Source of the DNA: Candidatus Poribacteria bacterium | Lineage (GTDB): Bacteria; Poribacteria; DTPJ01; WJIO01 | Direction of reading: 5' to 3' | Length of the DNA stretch: 53,703 nt | NCBI GenBank assembly: GCA_014730235.1 | Contig: WJIO01000153.1 | Location: forward strand, 1 to 53,703 | Part shown: piece by piece, positions 44,519 to 52,040 of the stretch | How positions within the stretch are numbered: the first letter of the stretch is position 1 | Layout: every line of letters starts with the position of its first letter | Translations under genes and position numbers: made by a program | The notes under the pieces: model-generated | What the model saw: the letters and a program-made list of their open reading frames with translations, nothing else | Databases searched by the model: none | What the model was told of the DNA's origin: nothing

Positions 44519-47500
44519 CCGCATCACCTCCTGGAGCAGTCTCAAGAGCCTCTATTTTCTCCAACTGTTTACGGGCAAAATCTATGGCTGTATCCCAATC
44601 CGGCTTTTTCTTGTCGTAGTATTCACCACCTGGATTAGCATAATCTTTAATTATCTTGCGATACCAGATAGCTGCGTCGCTCCATCTTCCCAGTCTTTCA
44701 TAACTGTATCCGGCTCTTGAAAGAGCGTATATTCCCAGGTCAGGATCAAAATATACAAGAGAAACCCTGAGATAAGCCTCAGCCGCTTCCTCGTATTGGC
44801 CCATTTCATATAGACCTTCAGCCTTGTATAATTGGGCAGAGGCTTCAATTTCTTTGCTATAAGTTCCGGGATTTTTCAGTATAACATCAAAAGCTTCCAC
44901 TGCCTCTTTATATCTACCCATCTCATGCAAAACTCTACCCAGTAGCAATTGAGCATTTGGTGAATCCTCACTCTCTGGATAATTTTTCAAAAGTCTCCTG
45001 TAAGCTTCTTCAGCATCCTGCCATTTAAGTAAATCCTGGTTTGCCTGACCTATAGCAAAAAGCGCCCTGGGTGCTTCTACGCTATTAGGATAAGATTTCA
45101 CCACATTTTCATATGCATTTATGGATTTTTGCAGATCACGCTCCGGGTTATTCTTATCATACCAGCATTGCCCTATTTCATAAGCAGATTTTGAAGCTGA
45201 AGATGAGTTAGGGTATGACGCAACAGTCTTTTCAAAAGCACTTATGGCCTGAGAATATGAGCCAAGTTGCTTGTAACTTATTCCAATATTATACTGAGCC
45301 CGGGAAGCTGATGAGCTTTTGGGATATGTATTAATAACAGCTTGGTATTCAGCAATAGCTTGAGCATAATTATTTCTGTCATAGTTATAATTACCTAATT
45401 CCATCTGAACAATAGGTGAATATTCGCTTTGTGGATATATCCTGAGCAACATTCGATAAGCAGTCAGCGCTTCCCTGCTGTTGCCTGCCTGTTCATAGGC
45501 CTGGGCGATAGAGTATTGAGCATCATCAGAAAGGTCATGGGTAGGATAATTATCAATAAGTTGCTGATAAGATTTGATAGCGGTGATATAATCAGAAAGG
45601 TTATAATATGCATCAGCTATTTTAAACATGGCTTCGGGTCTGAGATCGCTGTTTTTATAATCTCTTGTAATACGTTCATATTGAGATATAGCTTCTTCAT
45701 ATTTATTCATCTCAAAATACGAGTCACCCATCAGAGCCAAAGCTTTATCCACAAGTTCAGTACCTTTATTATTTTCAATTAAAGCTTTTGCCGTTTGTAT
45801 AGCTTCCTGATAGTCCTTTTGTTTGTATCTGCACCATGCTATCCAGTATTGAGAATCATCAACTAAATTGCTCTGAGGATAAAGAGTAATAACAACCCGG
45901 AAAGCCTCAATCGCAGAGGAATAATTGTTGATATTAATAAATGCGTAACCAATGTAATATTGGGCTTTTCCGCTGACGCTGCTGCCCTTATAATCGGATG
46001 TAACCTCCTGCCAGGAATTTATTGCCTGGTTGTAAAGAGAATTCCTTGATCTGGTATTTTCTGTTGATCTGGCCTGGTCGAAATAAGTTAACCCTATGCC
46101 ATATTGGCTCTGATCATTCCATTCACCATCAGGATTGTTATTTATCAGGTCGGTGTATTCTTTCCGTGCATCGGCGTATTTATTTTGCGAGTATAAAGAT
46201 TCGGCAATATAAAATCTGGCTTTATATACAAATTCACTGTCGGGATATTGCTGTTGAAATTTTCTAGCAGCGTTTATTGCATCTTCATAGCGATCCAGTT
46301 CAAATAATGAAACTATTTTCCAGTATAATGCGGCATCGGATTGGGCACTGGTCATATCCGTATTCGGATATTCCTGAAGGAATCTGTCAACAGCGCTAAC
46401 GGTTTCGTTATATTTGTTAATCTGGAAATACGAGGTAGCTATTCTGAAAAGAGCCTGAGGTTTAAATTCAGTTTTAGGGAACTTCGTCAAAAGCAAATCG
46501 AAAGCGTCTATTGCTTCCTGATATTGCTTTAGCTCAAGATAAGCCAGCGCGCTCCAATATGCCGCCCTGTCGCCATATTCTGAAGCGACGTTTACCCTGG
46601 AGAATTCCAGCAAAGCCGAATTATAATCCTGCTGTTGGAAGCGACACTGACCCATATGGAATCTGGTAGCATCCTCCCATTCTGTATCACGATATGTCAG
46701 CACCAGCTTGAATTCTTTATAAGCTTTGGAGTATTCCTCCTCCATAAGATACGTGTAAGCTATGCTGTACCTGGCATCATCAGCAACACGGCTGGTAGGA
46801 TAAATCTCAATAACTTTGCCATATTCATATTTTGCTTCAGCATATTTCTTTTGAGCATATAATACCTCAGCTATACCATATTGAGCTTCTGCGGCTCCAT
46901 CTTTAAATTCAGGATAATCATGCAAATATTTATCAAAACTTTGTCTTGCTTTATCCAGGTTACCCAATTCGGTATAAGCTTGACCCATTTTAAGAAGTGC
47001 ATCGGCGGCTATTTTCCGGGAATCGCTGTATTTATCCAGAATCATCTGGTAAACAGAAACAGCTTCTTCCCATTTTTTCAAAGCAAAAAGGCTTTCACCG
47101 GCTAAATATGCCGAATCTGGAGCTCTTTTGCTTTCAGGAAACTGCTCAACCAGCTTAATGAAAGATTGATATGATGCCTGATAACGTCGAAGATTATATA
47201 GAGACCAGGCCTTCGAATATATTGTAGTCTCTGTCTCTTTAGCTTCGGGATATTTAACCAAAAGCTGGTCATAATATTCTATGGCTTCTTCGTATCTAGC
47301 GAGATTATATAAAGCCTCACCTACCTGGTAAAGGACAAAAGACTCAATTTCCGGATCCTCTATTTGCCCGATAATATCTTTATAGGCTTGTATAGCCTCT
47401 TCGTATCTGCCTTGTTGATACCATGAATCAGCTATTCCCCGAAGGGCGTCTATCCTCAATTCACTGCCAGGATAATCGTTTAATAAAAGTTTATATTCCT

Positions 47501-47753
47501 CAACAGCCTTTGAATATTCCCCTTCATAATAAAAGCAATAGCCTATAAAAAGACGGGCATCATCAGCTTTATCGCTTTTGGGATATGTTTCAATGAATTT
47601 CTCAAACTGCTCACGAGCCATCTTGTAAGCCCGTTCCTGGAAAAGATTATAGGCAAAAGCATAATCCCTCGCTTCATCGGCATTGGAATTTGAAACAATG
47701 CAAAAAGCCAACGCTATCATAAGAACAAGTGTGGAAATGTAACGTATATCCAT
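44508..47753 (-). CDS. Long secreted TPR protein
   Basis: ATG 47753 is chosen because GTGAGG lies upstream and a signal peptide follows directly (about 1-25, cleavage near SNADE). A GTG at 47771 is the alternative. The 1081-residue product is almost wholly TPR units of about 36-38 residues, in the tol-pal YbgF/BamD style: YEEAIQAYKDII, KEYxxALLEFxRV and similar, each closed by a YP-type turn. I estimate about 27 units. It ends in a short acidic tail (EALETAPGGDAGER). Such proteins are periplasmic scaffolds that organise barrel or wall complexes. It leads the envelope cluster and has its own promoter. Confidence 0.88.
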   Translation of the reverse strand: MDIRYISTLVLMIALAFCIVSNSNADEARDYAFAYNLFQERAYKMAREQFEKFIETYPKSDKADDARLFIGYCFYYEGEYSKAVEEYKLLLNDYPGSELRIDALRGIADSWYQQGRYEEAIQAYKDIIGQIEDPEIESFVLYQVGEALYNLARYEEAIEYYDQLLVKYPEAKETETTIYSKAWSLYNLRRYQASYQSFIKLVEQFPESKRAPDSAYLAGESLFALKKWEEAVSVYQMILDKYSDSRKIAADALLKMGQAYTELGNLDKARQSFDKYLHDYPEFKDGAAEAQYGIAEVLYAQKKYAEAKYEYGKVIEIYPTSRVADDARYSIAYTYLMEEEYSKAYKEFKLVLTYRDTEWEDATRFHMGQCRFQQQDYNSALLEFSRVNVASEYGDRAAYWSALAYLELKQYQEAIDAFDLLLTKFPKTEFKPQALFRIATSYFQINKYNETVSAVDRFLQEYPNTDMTSAQSDAALYWKIVSLFELDRYEDAINAARKFQQQYPDSEFVYKARFYIAESLYSQNKYADARKEYTDLINNNPDGEWNDQSQYGIGLTYFDQARSTENTRSRNSLYNQAINSWQEVTSDYKGSSVSGKAQYYIGYAFININNYSSAIEAFRVVITLYPQSNLVDDSQYWIAWCRYKQKDYQEAIQTAKALIENNKGTELVDKALALMGDSYFEMNKYEEAISQYERITRDYKNSDLRPEAMFKIADAYYNLSDYITAIKSYQQLIDNYPTHDLSDDAQYSIAQAYEQAGNSREALTAYRMLLRIYPQSEYSPIVQMELGNYNYDRNNYAQAIAEYQAVINTYPKSSSASRAQYNIGISYKQLGSYSQAISAFEKTVASYPNSSSASKSAYEIGQCWYDKNNPERDLQKSINAYENVVKSYPNSVEAPRALFAIGQANQDLLKWQDAEEAYRRLLKNYPESEDSPNAQLLLGRVLHEMGRYKEAVEAFDVILKNPGTYSKEIEASAQLYKAEGLYEMGQYEEAAEAYLRVSLVYFDPDLGIYALSRAGYSYERLGRWSDAAIWYRKIIKDYANPGGEYYDKKKPDWDTAIDFARKQLEKIEALETAPGGDAGER

Positions 47754-47811
47754 ATTTAGCAGATACCTCACTGTTCATACCTCTCTTTGCTCTAAATCAA
47801 AGTTAATTGCT

Positions 47812-47841
47812 ATTATAACATTCAGAGGGTGTGATTTTCAA
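47812..47841 (-). promoter_or_regulatory. Sigma-70-type promoter of the envelope cluster
   Basis: On the minus strand TTGAAA (47841-47836), an 18-base spacer and a perfect TATAAT (47817-47812) lie about 60 bases before ATG 47753. Eleven of 12 consensus bases match. Confidence 0.7.
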
Positions 47842-47892
47842 GCACTTTTTAGGTGTATGTATAATAAAGAAAAGCATCTATATAATTATTAT

Positions 47893-47956
47893 GATTCTTC
47901 CGGATTTAGTGTGGTTATAATTGAAACTTCTTTACCAAATTGAACCCGGAAGAGCC
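47893..47956. mobile_element. Minimal MITE-like element, 64 bp, with 11-bp direct repeats
   Basis: Only the two ends remain: GATTCTTCCGGATTTAGTG on the left and inverted GGCTCTTCCGGGTTCAATT on the right, with no core hairpin. ATAATTATTAT flanks both sides (47882-47892 and 47957-47967). Confidence 0.8.
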
Positions 47957-47979
47957 ATAATTATTATCTAAAATGATTT

Positions 47980-48645
47980 TTAGTAATTACCATTATCCAG
48001 AAGTAAAAAAGGAATTGTACGTAGAACGATCTTGAAATAAAGCTTTATTGATCTGTTTTTTATGTAATCTATATCGTATTTTACTATACTCTCAAATTCC
48101 AGATTAGATCCGCCGTTAACTTGGGCTAAACCGGTTATTCCGGGTTTTATTTTAAGCCTCTGTTTATGATAATCTGAATAAAGCTCATATTCTGATAAAA
48201 TAGGTGCTCTGGGACCTACTAGACTCATATCACCTTTTATTACATTAATAAGCTGAGGAAGTTCATCAAGACCCAAGGGCCTTATGTATTTCCCTATTCT
48301 GGTGATCCGAGTGTCATTTTTCATTTTTACTACAGGCTCAACAGAACCATCGCTGTTTTTCCTGTATTTTTGAGTCATCTTATCAGCATTTTGACACATA
48401 CTGCGAAATTTATACATCCTGAAACATTTACCATTTTCTCCAATACGCTTTCCCTTGAAGAAAACCTCTCCAGGTGACTCCATTTTAATGAGTGCAGCCA
48501 GAAATGTAAACATAGGAGTTAATGCAATAAGTCCTAAAACAGAAAATACAATGTCACTTAGTCTTATAACGTAATCATCAAAAGACCGATTTTTGCCAGT
48601 AGATGAATCAATTGATGAACCGATACCGGCAGTATAATCTGCCAT
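47980..48645 (-). CDS. Polyprenyl-phosphate sugar-1-phosphate transferase (short WecP/WcaJ type)
   Basis: The 221-residue protein is the bacterial sugar transferase domain (PF02397 type) alone: one re-entrant or membrane segment (about 31-52), then MYKFRSM, IGKYIRPLGLDELPQL, NVIKGDMSLVGPRAP and IKPGITGLAQVNGGS. It transfers a sugar phosphate to a lipid carrier to start a surface glycan. The four-segment N-terminal part of full-length relatives is missing, as in PglC-type enzymes. An AGGAGGT site precedes ATG 48645. No glycosyltransferase adjoins it, so it is isolated from a glycan cluster. IRPLG replaces the more usual IRKTS before LDELPQ. Confidence 0.9.
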   Translation of the reverse strand: MADYTAGIGSSIDSSTGKNRSFDDYVIRLSDIVFSVLGLIALTPMFTFLAALIKMESPGEVFFKGKRIGENGKCFRMYKFRSMCQNADKMTQKYRKNSDGSVEPVVKMKNDTRITRIGKYIRPLGLDELPQLINVIKGDMSLVGPRAPILSEYELYSDYHKQRLKIKPGITGLAQVNGGSNLEFESIVKYDIDYIKNRSIKLYFKIVLRTIPFLLLDNGNY

Positions 48646-48751
48646 TAGATACCTCCTGTTTAAACTTAAAGAGCAGCAGGAAAATCAAAAAACCAAAACA
48701 TTTCTGAGGCATATAAAACCTATATTAGTTAAAGATATTTCAAAAACTTGC

Positions 48752-48956
48752 GGTTCTTCCGGGTTTAATGTGGCTATAATTGAAAATTCTCTCAGTTTGT
48801 CATTACTGCGAAACTCTTATTCCTTTTTGCTCAAGCTTTTTCAAAAAGCTTGAAGCAGGAATCCAGTAGATCCGCATAAAACTCGGATTCCTGATTTTGC
48901 AGGAATGACAGTATAAAGAAGTTTCTTATCTTTACCCCACTCAAGCCGGAAAAGCC
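48752..48956. mobile_element. Longest MITE-like element, copy I, with near-perfect 8-bp target repeat
   Basis: The 205-bp element has left end GGTTCTTCCGGGTTTAATG and inverted right end GGCTTTTCCGGCTTGAGTG. AAACTTGC (48744-48751) and AAATTTGC (48957-48964) flank it, matching 7 of 8. It contains the nested CAAGCTTTTT hairpin also seen at 35521-35584. It fills most of the 326-base gap between 48646 and 48971, which has no gene. Confidence 0.82.
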
Positions 48957-48971
48957 AAATTTGCTTAATAT

Positions 48972-49592
48972 CTACACCAAAAAAGGATTGCTTCGACGCT
49001 CTTCATCAATACTGGTTTTTGGGCCGTGTCCCGGATAAACGGTCAGACTACCATCAAGCTCTATTATCTCTTCCAAAGACTTCATAAGTGTTTCATAAGA
49101 ACTGCCGGGAAAATCATACCTTCCTATACTTCCGGCAAAAAGCAGGTCACCGGTAAATATACATTCTTCGCTTAAAAGGCATATGCTGTCAGGGCTGTGA
49201 CCGGGTGTATGTATTACCTTCAGGTGTATACATCCCGCTTCCAAAATATCTTCATCATGAAGAATTTTTTCAGGTACAGGAGATGAATAGGGTATACCAA
49301 GAAATGCAGAGAGATTTAATTTTGAATCAGTTAATCTGTCAACACCAGACTCATGTATACACAAAGGTGCTGTAGGTAAAACTGCCTTTAATTCAGAATT
49401 ACCAGCTATATGGTCAATATGGGAATGAGTATTTACAATAAATTTCACAGCAAGATTTTGCTTATCTATATAATCCAATAGCATATCCGCATCCCCACCT
49501 GGATCAATAATTACAGCCGAATCTGAGTCTTTGCATTCCAGGATATAACAGTTAGCCTGCATAGAACCAACAGGTATTGTTCTTATAATCAT
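48972..49592 (-). CDS. MBL-fold metallo-hydrolase (glyoxalase II-like)
   Basis: The 206-residue enzyme has the metal-binding motif NTHSHIDH (H56, H58, D60, H61), then HTPGHSPDS, IFTGDLLFAGSIGR and VYPGHGPKT. These are the ordered blocks of glyoxalase II-like beta-lactamase-fold hydrolases with a di-metal centre. Cytoplasmic by lack of a signal peptide. Proteins of this length are usually annotated as MBL-fold hydrolases of unknown thioester or persulfide substrate. It starts 14 bases after the MOSC gene, so the two are co-transcribed; a sulfur or cofactor link is possible but not shown. Confidence 0.92.
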   Translation of the reverse strand: MIIRTIPVGSMQANCYILECKDSDSAVIIDPGGDADMLLDYIDKQNLAVKFIVNTHSHIDHIAGNSELKAVLPTAPLCIHESGVDRLTDSKLNLSAFLGIPYSSPVPEKILHDEDILEAGCIHLKVIHTPGHSPDSICLLSEECIFTGDLLFAGSIGRYDFPGSSYETLMKSLEEIIELDGSLTVYPGHGPKTSIDEERRSNPFLV

Positions 49593-49606
49593 ATCAACTC
49601 CCGATA

Positions 49607-50047
49607 TTACTCCGAAACTACGGATATTTGATCGTTCTTCTTAACAATGCCGCCCTTTAATACTTTAACGAATATTCCCTCGCGAGGCATTACGCAATCA
49701 CCAGCCAGTTTAAATATTTCGCATTTACTGTGGCACTTTTTGCCGATCTGGGTTACTTCCGTCAGCGCATCTTCACCAATTTTAAGTCTTGTTCCAATAG
49801 GCAAATTTACCAGATCAATACCCGATGTTGTTATGTTTTCAGCAAAGTCCCCGGGATTAACATCAAGCCCGGTGGATCGGGATTTTTCAATACTTTCTAT
49901 AGCAAGCAAACTCACCTGTCTATGCCATTTACCGGCATGGGCATCCCCTTCCAGGCCAAAATCTTCCAGCAGAATTCCCTGTTCTATATTTTTTTTTCGT
50001 GTTCCCTTTTCCTTACTTATGGAAACGGCTACAACTTTAGCAGTCAT
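49607..50047 (-). CDS. MOSC-domain protein
   Basis: The 146-residue protein is a stand-alone MOSC domain: an N-terminal DFGLEGDAHAGKWHRQVSLL block, GDFAENITTSGIDLVNLPIG, and the cysteine region KKCHSKCEIFKLAGDCVMPREGIF. MOSC domains carry sulfur or bind molybdenum cofactor through a conserved cysteine. Short members like this resemble the YiiM-like and MoaB-linked groups. The MoeA-type fusion lies just upstream (82 bases), supporting a molybdenum or tungsten cofactor role. AAAGGAAT precedes ATG 50047. Confidence 0.9.
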   Translation of the reverse strand: MTAKVVAVSISKEKGTRKKNIEQGILLEDFGLEGDAHAGKWHRQVSLLAIESIEKSRSTGLDVNPGDFAENITTSGIDLVNLPIGTRLKIGEDALTEVTQIGKKCHSKCEIFKLAGDCVMPREGIFVKVLKGGIVKKNDQISVVSE

Positions 50048-50129
50048 AATTGAATTCCTTTATATCCCTTCAATAAGGTAAACGTATGAAAATTAAAATT
50101 AGTTGACAAAAACATAATTAAGATATTTA

Positions 50130-52037
50130 TTACATAATTACCTTACCCATATCCCGAGTATCATAACCACCCAGTTCCAGAACACGTTTTCGGAAATTAT
50201 CGCTTTCGTTTATAATATTCAATAATTCGGCCAGGGAGGGATTTTGTATAAATTTATCCGGTATAATCAAATCGTAACGTTCCTCGGATATGGGTATGAA
50301 ATCCAATCCCAGGGCTTTTGCTGCTGCGTAGATTCCCAAACCAGCATCTGCTATACCTGTGGTGACAGCAGAAGCTACTGCCATATGAGTATATACTTCT
50401 CTGGCGTATCCGTCAACCTGATTTGATAATATCCCTGCCTGTTTTAATTGATAATCCAGGAGTACCCGGGTTCCTGAACCTCTTTGACGGTTACAGAAGG
50501 TTACATCATCTCTTACAAGATCAGACAAATCCTTAATATTTTTGGGGTTCCCCGGGGTTACAATCAATCCCTGAGTTCTGTAAACAAGATTTATCAGAGA
50601 TAATTCCATATCCGACAGCATACGCTTTATGTATGAGACATTATAATCCCCGGTTTCCTCATCAAGAAGATGAGTTCCAGCCATATGCGCTTCACCGCGT
50701 TTTATCGCCATCAGACCGCCCAAACTGCCAACATGGGCCGAAGAAAAATTTATCTCAGGATGACTTGCCTTTATCTCATCAGCCAGTATATCCAATGTAA
50801 TATCATGACTGCCGATGGCAACCACTGAATTCTTAATATCCTCAGCCGACCTCATCAGTTCCACTTTTACCATCTCATCGGGCATGAGACCTTCGGAATT
50901 TTCCGGTATTTTCATTATACCATCAGCCCGGACCAGTGAATTCAAAACGCTTGCACCTCTGGACAAAGGAGTAGCCACAACCACATCTTGGGTATGGCTG
51001 AGTTTTACCCGTACATATTCTTCACTTCCCAGCTTTGAGGGGATTTTTCGTGTGATAAAAGCGTCAACTTTCTGCTTTCCAGTTGCGGAAATTCCCAGCA
51101 TCTTAGACATCAGAGGTTTTAAAAAGCTCTCAGCGGCAATCGCCATAGAAACCGGATAACCCGGCAGGCCCAGTACTGGAGTGCCATCAACAACCCCCAG
51201 GGCGGTAGGTTTGCCCGGAGAAATAGAAACGCCATGCACAAGCAGTTCACCAAGTTCCTCTATGGCCGGTGGGATATAGTCATCCCGGCCGGCAGAAGAA
51301 CCTGCGCTGGTGAGAACAATATCACTATCAGCGGCAGCCTGCTTTATTATATCCGTTATCTTTTCAAAATCATCTTCTACTATAGCCGTCCTTGCCGGAT
51401 GACCACCCCATTGTTTAACCATGGCTTCCAGCATGTATGAATTGGAGTCAATTATGGTTCCGGGTTCAGGGATTTCACCCGGTTCGACAATTTCATCACC
51501 TGTGGGAATAACAGCAACTACAGGCTTTTTCTTGACCGTCACACTCTGGACACCACCGGAAAGCATGGCAGCCAGATCAATTGGACGTATAAAATGACCC
51601 CTGGTTAGGATCAATTCCGTTGCGACTATATCTTCCCCGGCCATTCTTATATACTGCCATGGGGCAGCCGCCGAAAGTATCTCAATGGTGTTTTCATCCA
51701 CTTCCCTCACTTTTTCTATCATTATCACAGCGTTAAAATCCGGTGGAACAGGATCTCCCGTATCAATTATAACAAACTGCTCTTTTGACAGCCGGAGAGG
51801 TGTTGCTGTGGATGCACCAAAGGTATCCTCAGCCAGAACTGCAATGCCATCCATAGCAGAACAATGATAATGAGGTGAAGATATGCGCGCAAAAACCGGC
51901 TCCGCAGTTATTCTGCCCAGAGATTCCCGAGGTGATAAATTTTCGGTTTTATTAAATATACCAACATCAGCATGTTCAAGAAATAGTTTTTGTGCTTCTT
52001 TCAGCGAGAGTTTATTTAGATAACGTTTGCGTCGCAA
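50130..52037 (-). CDS. MoeA-type molybdopterin molybdotransferase fused to a periplasmic-binding-protein-like domain
   Basis: The 635-residue protein has a MoeA part (about 1-410): YHCSAMDGIAV, IPTGDEIVEPGE, DSNSYML, LTSAGSSAGRDDY, PGKPTALGVVDGTPVLGLPGYPVS. A PBP-like (PF12727-type) domain follows (about 415-625): GSHDITLDILADEI, FSSAHVGSLGGLMAIKRGEAHMAGTHL, FCNRQRGSGTRVLLDYQL, GLGIYAAAKALGLDFIPISEERYDLII. MoeA inserts molybdate (or tungstate) into adenylated molybdopterin; the second domain may sense a ligand. The start is TTG 52037, with AAGGAAG 7 bases before it and the previous stop 4 bases upstream. The same fusion is known in other bacteria and archaea. No moaA-E genes are present. Confidence 0.9.
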   Translation of the reverse strand: MRRKRYLNKLSLKEAQKLFLEHADVGIFNKTENLSPRESLGRITAEPVFARISSPHYHCSAMDGIAVLAEDTFGASTATPLRLSKEQFVIIDTGDPVPPDFNAVIMIEKVREVDENTIEILSAAAPWQYIRMAGEDIVATELILTRGHFIRPIDLAAMLSGGVQSVTVKKKPVVAVIPTGDEIVEPGEIPEPGTIIDSNSYMLEAMVKQWGGHPARTAIVEDDFEKITDIIKQAAADSDIVLTSAGSSAGRDDYIPPAIEELGELLVHGVSISPGKPTALGVVDGTPVLGLPGYPVSMAIAAESFLKPLMSKMLGISATGKQKVDAFITRKIPSKLGSEEYVRVKLSHTQDVVVATPLSRGASVLNSLVRADGIMKIPENSEGLMPDEMVKVELMRSAEDIKNSVVAIGSHDITLDILADEIKASHPEINFSSAHVGSLGGLMAIKRGEAHMAGTHLLDEETGDYNVSYIKRMLSDMELSLINLVYRTQGLIVTPGNPKNIKDLSDLVRDDVTFCNRQRGSGTRVLLDYQLKQAGILSNQVDGYAREVYTHMAVASAVTTGIADAGLGIYAAAKALGLDFIPISEERYDLIIPDKFIQNPSLAELLNIINESDNFRKRVLELGGYDTRDMGKVIM

Positions 52038-52040
52038 GAA

